The translations under genes and the position numbers were made by a program. 64,000 bases of DNA from Argopecten irradians (lineage: Eukaryota; Mollusca; Bivalvia; Pectinida; Pectinidae): NCBI RefSeq assembly GCF_041381155.1, contig NC_091139.1:6076383-6140382 (forward strand), in the 5' to 3' direction. A model generated the notes under the pieces. That model had not been told where the DNA came from, ran no database searches, and saw only the letters and a list, made by a program, of their open reading frames with translations. Shown here in pieces: positions 22,101-33,223 of this stretch (position 1 is its first letter; the number at the start of each line of letters is the position of its first letter).

Positions 22101-25100
22101 CAGGGAGAAGCGTGTGGTTTGTATGAGTTCGTTCAGGAGAAGCGTGTGGGTTTGTATGAGTTCAGGGAGAGAAGCGTGTGGGTTTGTATGAGTTCAGGGA
22201 GAAGCGTGTGGGTTTGTATGAGTCAGGGAGAAGCGTGTGGGTTTGTATGAGGAGAAGCGTGTGGGTTTGTATGAGTTCAGGGAGAAGCGGTGGGTTTGTA
22301 TGAGTTCAGGGAGAAGCGTGTGGGTTTGTATGAGTTCGGGAGAAGCGTGTGGGTTTGTATGAGTTCAGGGAGAAGCGTGTGGGTTTGTATGAGTTCAGGG
22401 AGAAGCGTGTGGGTTTTTGTATGAGTTCAGAGGTATGAGGAGCGTGTGGGTTTGTTGATGCGTTCAGGGGAAGCGTGTGGTTATATGTCCAGGAATGGTT
22501 ATGAGTCGAGAACGGGCGTTGTTGGGGGTTGATGAGTTAGGAAGTGGTTAATGAGTCAGAGAGAAGAACGTGTGGGTTTGTATGAGTTCAGGGAGAATCG
22601 TGTGGGTTTGTAAGAGCTCATGGAATAGCGTGTGGGTTTGAATGAGTTCAGGGAGAAGCGTGTGGGTTTAAATGAGCCCAGGGAGAAGCGTGTGGGTTTA
22701 AATGAGCCCAGGGAGAAGCATGTGGGTTTTAAATGAGCCCAGGGAGAAGCGTGTGGGTTTGTATGAGTTCAGGGAGAAGCGTGTGGGTTTGAATGAGTCC
22801 AGGGAGAAGCGTGTGGGTTTAAATGAGCCCAGGGAGAAGCGTGTGGGTTTTGTTCTTATATCCTGACCTATTAGCAGGTAACAAAATTGTTTACGAAAGT
22901 TTTATACTGTATGCAGTGTCAATGACGTGGAGTGTGACCTGCTTAATCTCTTTGTGAACCCTTCTTTACCACATGCTTTCTTTCACATACGTTAGTATAT
23001 ATTAATTGAAACATGTTAAAGCGAATAGTTGGATAAACAAAGGCTAAAGTCGGTAAAAGTGGTGTTAATATATCCAGTGTAATTTCTTATGAAATAGAAA
23101 AATAAAATCTCCCATCAAAATCGCTCTGTATGCGAAGAAATTAATATATATTATAGGAATCCCAATACGTCTTCCCGACGGGCTAGCAGTGCAGTTCACT
23201 CTTAACATATCGTGTTGACATATCCACGCAGCCTCGTTTTCAAAGAGTTAGGCGAATTTATATTTAGAACTGTGCTAATTTTACACGGGGCTTCCCCATA
23301 ATTTTAATGGTCAAAACTGGACACCGTAAGCAGAACTTGACCATCATTATGGTATACAAGGACTTTTGGAAGGCCAAAGAACGCATTAAGACTGGTTTCC
23401 TTTGCCCGACTATTCGCTTCAACAACATATCCAAATGTATTCTGAATACGTCAGTTGGTTTGATGTGAAAATATAATGTTTTTGTATGTGTATGTATATA
23501 TATGTTTCCTTGAATGAGAAAAGTGTTTAAACTAAAATATAACTATTGAATTTTACCGCTGTATGATCACCATATAAAGTATTAAGTTCAGTCAACCAAC
23601 TTACTGTAAACCAACTGTCTTTCGTGGCTATTTAATTTCGCGGTTTTCATTTTAAAACAAGTTCGTGAAGATTAACATTCGCGGATTTTAAAAATTGACT
23701 GGACATTCCTTTTATTATAAATGATGTAGATGTAAGTTCGCGGAGATAAACTCTCGCGAATTTACTTGGATCGCGAGATTCGTGAAAATAAATTGCACGA
23801 GAAAGAAAGTTGTGTTACAGTAATTTGAAAAAGGATCAAATAAAATACAACTTCAGTTGAATATTTTAATAAAATTCCTGCCGAAATAGCTTATCATCCA
23901 AGATGTATTATATAATATGATGAAAATTTATCATTTTTCTTATTTCAGCGTTTATATTATTTTATAGTTATCCTCTTCACCTTCTCCCCCCAGTATATTA
24001 GCTGATCCAGTTCGAAATATATTTTGATTTAAGTTACGAAAATAATTATCTCTTTTTGTGTGTCGTCGGTACCATACTCATCCTCGATACTCCAGAAGTT
24101 TACATTACTTACGATCTCTACACCCCTGGACTATCTCATAGTAAAACGGAAGGCAGCTCAGCGGAAAACATCTGCACCAATCATAGGCCTGCAAAGGTTT
24201 CCTTTGACGATTACAGAGAGTGCGCCGTCCAGCTTCAAAGCCAAACACTCAACCACAGTGTACCGTTGTACCGTTTTTTGATGTACATCAATCGACAAAA
24301 TTACCTGTTATGTTGCCTCCAGTTTTACTATGAGATAGTCCTGATGTGTAAAGATCGTAAGTGATCGGAACCCCTGGAGTATCGAGGATGTATCATACCT
24401 TGATTTGTTCTTCCTTCCGTCCATCGCTGGCTTCCATTTAATTAATATGAGTTTTGAATATGTTTAGATGTAATTACGACAACAGGACTACAAACCTGTC
24501 CAATACACCTGACGTCCAGTCGTTGTCCACGTGTGACGTCATCCTCCACTATAATGAAACAAACACCACACAAACAGAGGCCTGTTCATCCTGGACATAT
24601 GATACAACCCAGCTCACCAGCTCACCGATATCAGATGTAAGTTTGACCTTTCAACAGAAATTTTATCTGAATAAAGTTTTTATTTATTTGAGTATTTATG
24701 AGTTACCCGTGAACTATATTATTAACCATTTCTACCTCCCCCCCGCCGTGTAACTTAAGACCAAATGGCTTACGATGTGTTTCGTCAAAATTAGATGTTG
24801 GATACTCTAATTCCTTCATTAGCGTGGCAACCTTTTAATTACTGAGAGTTTTCCAATTTTTTTTTGTGTGTGTTTGCATCCGTTATCAACGATCTGAGCA
24901 TAACGAAAACAGATGCTTGGCACATTTTTTTTCGCGATTCATTTATGCCCATAAAATACTCGAAATTTGATCGCGCGCGAAAATAAGTTAATTTACAGTA
25001 CGTGGATTTATCACACAATTAATTATTTGCCAATATATTCAAATAACATTTTTAGTAATTTGTCCTCATTTTAACTTTATTATTTTTATTCTAGTTTGAT

Positions 25101-28100
25101 CTGGTATGTGAGGACAAGATATTGAGAACCCACGCCAGCATGGCTTTTCTTGGAGGTAACCTAGCCGGCGCACTGGTCCTTGGATTTGTCGGCGATACGT
25201 AAGTACTTTTATTAACTCAGTATAAACAACAATATACATTAAAAACAATTTTAGTCAGTGTGGTAGTAAGAACAATTAAAGTATGAATATAAAGACATAC
25301 CATTTAATAATAAAGTCGAATCTTTCATTCTTAAAAAAAAAGATGTAAACTATTGCAGATATTTATAAAATAATGTATTGTATTTTATCATTATATTTCT
25401 ATATTTTTTCTGTCATTTTTATAGACTATTTGTAGTATTCACCACTATCTGGTTTAAACTTTTGTATCTTCACAATAATATTCATTACTTTCTTCAGATT
25501 TGGACGAAAACCAGTGGTTTGTTTCAGCATCATATTTCTCGTATTCTCTTCTATCGCTTGTATGTGGTCGAACAACTTTTATATGTATGTCATCATGAGA
25601 TTTTTATCTGGATCAGGGAGCAACATAGCAAGTATGAAAATAATAGGTAAGTCACATGAAATGAATGATTAAATCAATGCCAAATTAAAGGCGGATGAGT
25701 ATACGGTTTGTTCCTTTGATGTCCTTCACAAGGATCGAATAACGACACATTATATGGATTTGAAATTGACCTCTTCAGGCTTTGGGGTGTATATATCGTA
25801 AGTGATTGTAACCCCTTTAAATCGAGTGTGGTTTGAAACATGAATTAAAGTTTTAAGTGCATAATATCATAGTTTGATGACAGTGCATTCAGTATTTGGC
25901 ATCTCATAAAATTTACAGAGTCTAACATGGGTTTGTCAGATGGACAGGGATATCTCAACCCGAGCGTAAGAGTTTGGCTAGGGGTAAATATGAGACTTGG
26001 CTAGGGTTGATACTGTAGTCAAATTTTACACATGAGTTGGCATACACCTTTCCATCTGACTGGTCCATGTTTGATTTGTTCCCACATTATGAATGTTCGG
26101 TTGTTTAAAAGTATTTACATCTCGCCATTATCACAGCAACGTCCTAATGCGTCAACAAAGAATTGATAACATAGTATTCATTGTTGTTGTCACTGTCATT
26201 TACTGAGCTGTCCTTTCAATACTTTAAAAACCTTTGGATTGTCCTATCGCATGCAACCACGAAACAACCCCATCAAGTATGGGTAAAATTTCCCTCGGTC
26301 TCCAGTATCGCCGAATTACTGAATTTCATAATTGGACGTTATTGGTATTCAGTTTCGGATAAGAACATCCTGGAACGGTGTATAATGAAGTATCAAAAGT
26401 TAATTCCTAACAACTCCCGAAATTTAAAATTCACCAGATGCAAATGCCTATCAATGATTTCCGTAAGATTAATATCATATTAAAGTATATAATTTGCCAT
26501 TCAATGTACTATGCATACCAAAGAGAAGGTGAAAAGCGAGAGAGAGCTGTGCATAAAAGTGCTCTGTGAGAAAGCGCCGAACGAAAAGAAAAGCGACTTT
26601 AGAATTGAAATTTCGTTTTTCGTCTTTTTAAACGTGGTGAGATAGGTCCGGATCACATAAGGAATACATAAGTAAGAAGTCTTCGAATTGCACTTATTCT
26701 AATGCTGTTCTGAAAGCTATATGTTGCTGCTTTCAAAGTTTTTACATTTACTTAGTCATTACATAAAGGTCAAATTGTGTTAAAATTGTTCATATTTTGG
26801 GACACTATAAAAAGTAAAATTAGTAGTATTGATGTTGGTTTTTTTTTTTATAAAGAAAAAGTGGCCAATCAGACAGGTTTTATCTCACAAGCTAGTCTTA
26901 CTTAAAACGTCGTCAACTCTTGAGCAATTTTACCGCTTGGTTAAAATACCCCTGATATTTAGAACTAGTGACAGTGAGGAACATAAGGATAAAACATAAC
27001 TATCAAGGATCTGTCAAAGGAGACATAAAATTAACACCCTGCCACGATGTATTCCCTCAAATCAGTCTGTATCTATTTACTAATTTCAAAAAAATAAAAT
27101 AATTCATTATTTACATTTATAATTCATGTTATGTACGCATGTAATAAGCTATACTCAATTTTACTTTATTGTCATAAACTATTGACAATAGAATGATTGA
27201 ACTCATGTGTACTACTGTTGTTTAAACTTTTACTTACATTTCTTTTTACAGCTATTGAGATGGTCGGTCCGTCCTGGCGAGCTCTGGCTGGTATTTCCAC
27301 AGAGATTGCCTTCTGTGTAGGGGAGGTAATTCTATGTGGACTGGCCTACTACATTCGTGACTGGAGATATTTACAGCTGGCTATCTCAGCCCCGGGGGTA
27401 ATCCTTCTTCTCTATTGGTTGTGAGTTTACATGTTATGAAATACACTGAATTAAAAATGTATGCAGATTAAAGAGGAAATATGTCAATTTTGATCATCTA
27501 CCACCCCTCAGTCCAAAATGGGATAATACAGTCTAGTGGTATTCATCTATGTCAAACTAATGCTTAAAGATGCTCCACCAATGACGAATGGTACTTTTAT
27601 CTCTTTCAAAACAGGACAGACGAATTAGTATACAGTATTTCTTCAGTTACAAAAATTACTTACTTTGCACCATTGCAAAGTTTTAACTTCTTATTTTAAT
27701 TCAAGATAAAAATATCAAAAACAATTAATTGCGTCCCGAAAAAGTTCCATGGCACTATGCCCTATATGAAATTATGTGCTGATTGTGCATGCACCAAAAG
27801 CAAAATAAATGATTTTATATGTGTATTTTTGTGTTAGTTACACACATAAAGACGATCATACATCAGGTATTTTTCGAATGATAGGTACCATTTATGCTCT
27901 GTCGGCGGTGAAGCATCTTCAGTAAAATATTGGAAAACATTTTAAACTAGATTACTGGAAAAATTCTAATAATTTATATTTTACACAGCTCTTCAACAAA
28001 ATAATATGTATTCCAATTACATTAAAATGAAAGCTTAAACGATAAAATGTTATGTTTTGAATAATGTCCATCATGCTCTATGGTATTTTCTAACAAGGGG

Positions 28101-31100
28101 ATGATCGAGGGGTTTAAAAACCAACAACATTCCTTCTTTTCTCTACTATACTTTTCATTATATCATTTTTATATTATATTTTGACCTAAATTACTATTCC
28201 TTCATTGATGGGAGTTTCCGAGTCTTCGATGTAAGATTTTTCAACCATATTTGCATAATAATATGAAAAAATCAAGAAATACAAAACCCGGACAAGTATT
28301 CGCACACTTGATAGTTTATTGTTAAATGTTTCTTCCAAAAACAAACTTAAAAAAAAATCTTATATATTGAAGAAGCATTTATGCTTAGTCAACGCTCTAT
28401 GTTTCCAGAAATCGGACTCAAACAATGGAGTAGAATGAGCAGTGTTGGAAGAGAGGTGATGATTTTCTAATACCGGCCGTGTGCTTTGTTTAATTTGTAG
28501 TGTTCTTCCAGAGTCGACTCGATGGTTGTTGTCCCGCGGTAGGACGGAAGAGGCTTACGAAACAATCCGAAAGATGGCCAAAGTTAACAAAAAGCCGATG
28601 CCAAAACATCTAGATGCCAAACCGCCAATAAACCAGAAGAGCCACGTGGGATTTAAAGAGATAGCACCATTACTTCGGTCCCGGAAACATTTCATACGGT
28701 GGCTCATCAACATGGTTTTGTGGTAAGTTAATGAAATATTACATCTCGACATTCCCATCAAGATTAAGAGTGACTATACGACAACTTCTTTTAATCTTAC
28801 ATGATATAGACGTCTGCATATGACATATGTAATACTGATTCAGTATTACACATACGGAGCTGTCTAAGGAATCTTCTGATCTATGTGGGGTAGGTGTCGG
28901 TGGCTTTTCTCTGGGTACTCCTGCTTTTATCCACCTTCTATACCTCCATGTTCTTAAATGACCCTGGTTGTTAATGAGACGTTAAGCAAATATATCGACT
29001 TGAATATCCGAAAACGATGTGGGTAAAGTAAGATATACTGTCGATTAGAATCACCTGGCGGTGATAATGACGTCGCGGAAATCACGGCAACATGACTACT
29101 TTGATGATATGTATTAAATCATAATTTCTACCGGTGTAATTTAGCTGCTGTAACATCATTCTCATTACAATACTTTAATTTGTTTTCATTGTTTTTATAC
29201 GAAATCTGACTTTCTGATTGACTAATTGAAAATTAAAAAAAAAAAGTCCGATTATTGCTCGAAAAGACGAGTTATCGTGACGTCACAATATTACAGACAT
29301 ACAGACATTTTTAATTTCATTGGGTTATAAAAAATTGTTTGTAATTTTTTTTAATCCCAGCGCTATTCGGATTCATAGAGTTTGAAAATATACTCCTATG
29401 AAATTGAAAACAAAAATAGACATCATTATTCTTAAATCAAGGGGAAATAAATTCGTGATTGGTGCGTGTTCTGATGAATGGCATCTAAGGTCAAACCTGT
29501 CTATAAAGAACACACACAGGTATATGATTAAATATTACATAAAACCTATAGGAACCTTGTCGATAAATACAAATTATTAAAGAGACAATTCGGTCTAAGA
29601 GTACATTAAAACTTGCACATATTTCGGAAACAAACCAGTTCTAATGGAAATTAAATTAGCTGGTTTTACTGTGATTTGTCAGAAAAGCCCTCTGTAGTCA
29701 AATGTTTGTGAAATGTTCAATCGCCATTACACACAGCCTTGTATGCCGAACCCTGACCCTTGCCTGTGTAGTAAAGATTTTTTTTGTTTAGAACTACTCA
29801 AATTGCTCTTACAGTTGTGTTAACATTATTAGACGCATGTTCTTGTCTATAAATAATTTCACCAACTCCTCAGTGTTTATGTATTGCATTTGTTTAACGT
29901 GCGTGACTTTGACTCGGGTAAAGGTACAGCATACATGTTGTACCTGCTTAATCGTATAAATCAACGATTTGGAATTTCAATGGTATTATTCAAAATACTT
30001 AACTATGTTGTGAAATTTGTCACTATTTCTTGCCATATGTTTCTTAAGGAATGTAGAACAATACATTTATGTCATATTTTGCTTCGTGGTTATGTAATGA
30101 ATTAGCCTCACTGAATTGTCCCTTTAAGATATAACCATACATTCATGAGTGCTCGTTACAGCCGTGTTTTACTTTAATATCAATGTCAAAATGGTCTTTA
30201 TACAAAGGTCACATTGTAATATAAATGATCATTTGGTATCCGAAGAAAGTATGGTATTCATTCTTTTATGTGTTACAATTTATTTTCCAGGTTTGTTCTA
30301 GCCACATCATATTATGGACTCACATTTAATGTTGGAAAACTGGGTGGAAACGTGTATTTGAACTTCCTGATATTTGCTGTAGTTGAATCTGTCGGAGCCA
30401 TTGTAACATTGTACCTCAACAACCGCTTCGGCAGGAAGCTTCTGAACAGTCTCGCCTTGTTCCTCACGTGTCTCCTGTCAGTTGTATCACTGCTGGCGTC
30501 CATGTATGTTGAAGATGGTAAGTTCACTAGTAAGTCTACCGGTATCAAAAGCAAAGAAAAATACCTAAGGTAGGACAGTTGAGACATTCCATAGGTCGAC
30601 ATCTTTATAGTTTTTGGAAATACTCATATTTATTCAATGTTTCTTGATGATACGTGCTGTCTGAAAGTTTACTCTAAGTTAGATAAAGCCTCGTTGCATC
30701 AAAACTAATCAACCAAAAAAGGAGATGGATTGTCCCGAAAAATGTTTGCGAAGAGGTGGATCTTTGTTGATAAATCAAATAGTCGATCTTAGAAATGTCG
30801 GCCGACATCATTAAATATATTTTAATTGTAGTTGACATTTCTACCTCCTCAAGTAAATGTTACATTCGAAATGTGTATGTAATAGTTATGAACTTCCCTA
30901 AACATATTATAAATTCGAATCGAGATTGCACAAGTACTTAAATTATTAGAGTATGTAAAAAAAAAATTGGCTTGTCCTGGTTAAAATAATAAGTATATGG
31001 GAAAAAACTTGTGTAATCTCGATTTTTTTAAAAATTTTATTAAGGACAAACCAAATGTTTTTACATATTTTAATAATTAATTTTTCTTTGTTTTCATACC

Positions 31101-32629
31101 AAATCTGGCTTTCTGATCGACCAATAATTTTTTGCAATCATTATCACTATGAAGAAAAAAAAAATCCGAGAATGGCGCGAAACCCCGACGTTATCGTGAC
31201 GTCACAATAGAGACATTGACGTTGCGTATTGAAACCACTATAATATTACATTTTGAAACCACTATAATATTACATTTAAACATACTTCATTTTATCAAAT
31301 AGAGTATAAAATTAATTATAAGTATTGATGTCGATTCTCACAAAAGTTTGCAAACAATTTTTTTTTCATACCCCGAAAAAATTAAAAAATAGTGACACCA
31401 ATGCTTAAATAATTTAAGCACTTGTGCAATCTCGATTCGAATTACAAACTCTTAAGAAATATAAACATATATACAACGTTGACGAGTTGTAAGTGTAGAG
31501 TAGCTGTATGGTGCATTCAAATAAAATAAAATCCTTTACCTTAATAATAACAATTCATTTTTCGAATTCCTTTGCATTGACTATCGACAAATATATATGA
31601 GATAAGTGGACAATAATTCACATTGATGTGACCGTCCACAGAAAACACGAGGAGATGGATTCTGATTAGCTCAGCTACACTAGGAAGGATGAGTGTTTCT
31701 GGGGACTTCGCTAACGTATTCATCTTCACCAGTGAGATGTTTCCAACCTCCATCAGGAGTTTCGCAGTAGCCACAGCCAACATATCGGGGATGATAGGAG
31801 CAACTGTTGCCCCATATATCGCAGACTTGGTAGGTCCTACGATATTACTTATAACTGGTTATTTTCGCGGGTATGATATTTCGCGATTTTGTGGTACATT
31901 GATATATTCGTGAAACTATGATTTGAGAAATATTGAGAAATAGTTGAATCATATATATTCTGATTCACGATAATTTTCTTAATTAGTTCAAATCACGAAA
32001 ATAACCGATTATACGGTACTTTATATAGCACCACCATGTGTTAAAATATTACATAAAGGGCATTTTTTTCTACTTTTTTTTCAAAAATGAATATACCAAT
32101 GTAAAGAGAACACTACCCTAAGTGGGATAAATAAGTTCCCCAACGTATGACGTATGTTATCTATCATGTTTAACTAACCTCTAGCTAAACCTCATGTCTT
32201 TTCAAAATTTGAAAATCAACTAAAGAGAGTTGAACATAATAAACGTCACTTGTTGGAAAATATATTTTTGCCGCATACCTCTCCTAACATCTCTATCAAA
32301 ATTCGATATTCTTTTATTTTAGACTTTTTGAATAAAATACGTTAAATATATTATGTTTCTTCCAGGGACGACTTGTAGACAGCAGATTCGGTGCTGCATT
32401 GCCATATGTCGTATTTGGTGCATTGGCCATGGTGGCTGGAGTTATGTCCCTTGTTTTACCGGAGACGCTTCATAAAAAGCTCCCAGAAGACATGAATGAC
32501 ATCAAGATCAGTGTTACTGATCATTCAAAGCGTCTCGCCATCATAAAACTGAGTGACAGTAAAATTACTGCGGAACCACGCACCCAGTTTACGATGGTTA
32601 ATCTGGGCTCTAAAGGGAGATCACCCTGA
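18966..32629 (+). CDS. SLC22-family organic cation/anion transporter, complete nine-exon gene
   Basis: Coding exons are 18966-19108, 24468-24636, 25095-25198, 25498-25646, 27252-27420, 28501-28722, 30291-30517, 31642-31829 and 32366-32629. All borders are AG/GT and every phase joins. The total is 1635 nt, or 544 residues, the usual SLC22 length (about 530-560). The start is MVFDDVIKELGEFGPYQRR followed by TM1. A glycosylated extracellular loop follows, with NRT, NET and NTT sequons and several cysteines. GDTFGRKP after TM2 is the major-facilitator signature. PESTRWLLSRGR after TM6 and TSEMFPTSIRS before TM11 are SLC22 hallmarks. The product should be a 12-TM plasma-membrane transporter of organic ions; the substrate cannot be read from sequence. 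The first extracellular loop (residues about 44-105) is shorter than in vertebrate OCT1. An AATAAA lies at 32858-32863. The gene looks intact. Confidence 0.93.
19915..20035 (+). mobile_element. SINE tail fragment in SLC22 intron 1
   Basis: Carries TTTTTCTCCGGGTACTCCGG and CACCAACAAACCTG, then AATAGGACGTTAAACTAATA. It corresponds to the tail half of the SINE at 32990-33199; the tRNA head is lost or degraded. Confidence 0.75.
20736..21062 (-). other. Unassigned open frame in SLC22 intron 1 (possible lone exon)
   Basis: A 108-codon frame on the minus strand, antisense within intron 1. Residues about 30-90 (CHHITMSCKTSLKIRTYGTG through LYDWKERITV) have balanced composition unlike the surrounding AT-rich translation. 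A GTAAGA that could serve as a donor follows ITV. No family is recognised and no partner exon was found. It may be chance. Confidence 0.2.
21797..22852 (+). repeat. 30-bp minisatellite in SLC22 intron 1
   Basis: About 35 copies of a 30-bp unit built on GGGAGAAGCGTGTGGGTTTG followed by TATGAGTTCA. The first eight or so units are nearly identical, so the frame stays open for long stretches (10-residue repeat YEFREKRVGL). The centre (about 22430-22560) is scrambled, and the right part has a variant with AAATGAGCCC. The plus strand is G-rich. It lies inside an intron, so it is not coding. Confidence 0.92.
23016..23421 (+). mobile_element. MITE family B, copy 1 (SLC22 intron 1)
   Basis: Inverted ends of the type AGTGAATAGTCGGGCAA, with TTAA on the left and a drifted TTCA on the right. 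The interior matches 58634-58981 in reverse orientation, including TAAAGTCGGTAAAA and TTTCTTATGAAATAGAAAAA. Confidence 0.75.
23601..23823. mobile_element. MITE family C (TTACTGTAA ends) in SLC22 intron 1
   Basis: Left end TTACTGTAAACCAACT plus CTTTCGTGGC; right end the complement, GAAAGAAAGTTGTGTTACAG plus TAA. About 223 bp, with internal TTCGCG motifs on both arms. No coding capacity. Confidence 0.68.
24068..24400. mobile_element. MITE family D (CATCCTCGATACTCC ends) in SLC22 intron 1
   Basis: About 333 bp with terminal inverted repeats of about 60 bp or more: CATCCTCGATACTCCAG at the left, its complement CTGGAGTATCGAGGATG at the right, continuing through ACTTACGATCT and further in through ACTATCTCATAGTAAAAC. 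It ends 68 bases before exon 2. Related fragments lie at about 596, 4238, 11392, 12497, 15967 and 33361. Confidence 0.75.
24468..24636 (+). CDS. SLC22 exon 2 (extracellular loop)
   Basis: The exon lies between TGTTTAG and GTAAGT. It encodes residues about 48-104 with three N-glycosylation sequons and three cysteines, and it ends in phase 0. Confidence 0.87.
25095..25198 (+). CDS. SLC22 exon 3 (TM2)
   Basis: The acceptor is TTATTCTAG and the donor is GTAAGT. The exon encodes FDLVCEDKILRTHASM through FVGD and ends within the Thr codon of GDTFGRKP. Confidence 0.9.
25498..25646 (+). CDS. SLC22 exon 4 (TM3-TM4)
   Basis: The acceptor is TTCTTCAG and the donor is GTAAGT. The exon begins FGRKPVVCFSIIFLVFSS and includes the RFLSGSGSN turn before TM4. 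Confidence 0.9.
25647..27251 (+). other. SLC22 intron 4 remainder
   Basis: Apart from the short inverted-repeat element, nothing recognised. The frame at 26181-26483 matches no family. Confidence 0.5.
25921..26075. mobile_element. Short inverted-repeat element in SLC22 intron 4
   Basis: Left end TCTAACATGGGTTTGTCAGA plus TGG, right end CCATCTGACTGGTCCATGTT plus TGA; these are imperfect complements. 155 bp, non-coding. Confidence 0.5.
27252..27420 (+). CDS. SLC22 exon 5 (TM5-TM6)
   Basis: The acceptor is TTTTTACAG and the donor is GTGAGT. The exon encodes IEMVGPSWRALAG, a family-typical stretch, and ends in TM6 at LLLYW. Confidence 0.9.
27564..27921. mobile_element. MITE family A, copy 2 (in SLC22 intron 5)
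   Basis: Inverted ends match the other copies. The left border is TTAA and the right border has drifted to TTCA. Relative to copies 1, 4 and 5, the interior reads in the reverse orientation. Confidence 0.8.
28501..28722 (+). CDS. SLC22 exon 6 (large cytoplasmic loop)
   Basis: The acceptor is AATTTGTAG and the donor is GTAAGT. The exon carries VLPESTRWLLSRGRTEEA, the SLC22 signature, and the basic cytoplasmic loop up to TM7. Confidence 0.92.
28885..28992 (+). mobile_element. Degraded SINE tail in SLC22 intron 6
   Basis: GGTGGCTTTTCTCTGGGTAC and TTAAATGACCCTGGTTGTTA align with the tail of the full SINE at 32990-33199 with many changes, so this is an old copy. Confidence 0.65.
29170..29310 (+). 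repeat. Fragment of MITE family E in SLC22 intron 6
   Basis: Shares CTTTCTGATYGACYAAT, an A-rich run, TCCGA and TTATCGTGACGTCACAAT with the interior of the element at 30912-31443. Borders are unclear. The rest of the intron (29311-30290) holds nothing recognised. Confidence 0.5.
30291..30517 (+). CDS. SLC22 exon 7 (TM7-TM9)
   Basis: The acceptor is TATTTTCCAG and the donor is GTAAGT. The exon encodes FVLATSYYGLTFNVGKLGG through NNRFGRKLLNS (second half-repeat signature) to YVED. Confidence 0.9.
30912..31443. mobile_element. MITE family E (532 bp) in SLC22 intron 7
   Basis: Terminal inverted repeats of about 35 bp starting TTCGAATCGAGATTGCACAA and continuing through an AAATTATT segment; the right arm is nearly the perfect complement. 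The interior has A-rich runs and a TGACGTCA at 31197-31204. Non-coding. Confidence 0.78.
31642..31829 (+). CDS. SLC22 exon 8 (TM10-TM11)
   Basis: The acceptor is GTCCACAG and the donor is GTAGGT. The exon encodes NTRRWILISSATLGRM, then the TSEMFPTSIRS motif, and ends in phase 0 after YIADL. Confidence 0.88.
31851..32014. mobile_element. Short inverted-repeat element in SLC22 intron 8
   Basis: Left ATAACTGGTTATTTTCGCG, right CACGAAAATAACCGATTAT. It starts about 20 bases after the exon 8 donor. 164 bp, non-coding. Confidence 0.6.
32366..32629 (+). CDS. SLC22 exon 9 (TM12, C-terminus, stop)
   Basis: The acceptor is TTCTTCCAG. The exon begins GRLVDSRFGAALPYVVFG, includes LPETLHKKLPEDMNDI as in other SLC22 tails, and stops at TGA 32627-32629. 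Confidence 0.92.
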   Translation, partial: GRLVDSRFGAALPYVVFGALAMVAGVMSLVLPETLHKKLPEDMNDIKISVTDHSKRLAIIKLSDSKITAEPRTQFTMVNLGSKGRSP

Positions 32630-32857
32630 CAAACGTTCTCTTTAAATCAGATCCAGATTTTACAGGATTCTTGCCATATTATGTATAGTCTTGTGTATAT
32701 ATATGTTTTATTTTTCTACCTAAACTATAAAATATAATATTATTGTCTACATATTTGTTGATAGAACATCGAAATTGTTAGATTTTATTTATAGTTCATT
32801 TGCTTGTTATTTATAACGTTATATACATGCATATAGAATTTGTACTTTATTTCTTCC

Positions 32858-32863
32858 AATAAA
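32858..32863 (+). terminator. Polyadenylation signal AATAAA for the SLC22 gene
   Basis: AATAAA about 230 bases after the TGA at 32629, in an AT-rich 3' UTR. Confidence 0.5.
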
Positions 32864-32989
32864 TTGTTATCCTTATTTTTTTCTATTCCTTTTAATTTAG
32901 ATTTTCACTTCTTTTTTACTACATTATAAATTGAAATTACGTGTTGAGGACTAACCTCTCAATTTAACTGATTTACTTATACAATGATG

Positions 32990-33199
32990 CCGCGGTGGCC
33001 GAGTGGTTAAGATGTCCCGACATATTACCACAAGCCCTCCACCTCTGGGATGTGGGTTCGAATCCCATGTGGGGCAGTTGCCAGGTACTGACCGCTGACC
33101 GGTGGTTTTTCTCCGGGTACTCCGGCTTTCCTCCACCAACAAACCTGGCACGTCCTTACATGACCCTGGCTGTTAATAGGACGTAAAACTAAACAAACA
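32990..33199 (+). mobile_element. Full-length tRNA-derived SINE with perfect 24-bp target-site duplication
   Basis: The head is tRNA-like with an A box (TGGCCGAGTGGTTAAG, about 32996-33011) and a B box (GGTTCGAATCC, about 33056-33066). The tail carries TTTTTCTCCGGGTACTCCGG, which resembles the conserved domain of mollusc MetaSINE-type elements, and ends in an AAACTAAACAAACAA simple tail. A perfect 24-bp direct repeat flanks it (32966-32989 and 33200-33223), the mark of LINE-driven insertion and of a fairly recent event. It lies about 130 bases after the SLC22 polyadenylation signal. Fragments of the same family are at 17059, 19915 and 28885. Confidence 0.9.
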
Positions 33200-33223
33200 A
33201 ACTGATTTACTTATACAATGATG

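Noticed and set aside
21772-22250. Long open frames of 10-residue repeats on both strands
   Set aside because: They are produced by the 30-bp minisatellite inside an intron; no start context, splice evidence or non-repeat sequence supports a protein.
31541-31783. Minus-strand 80-codon frame
   Set aside because: Antisense shadow of SLC22 exon 8.
32990-33080. tRNA gene
   Set aside because: A and B boxes are present, but the tail, simple-repeat end and 24-bp flanking duplication show it is a SINE.
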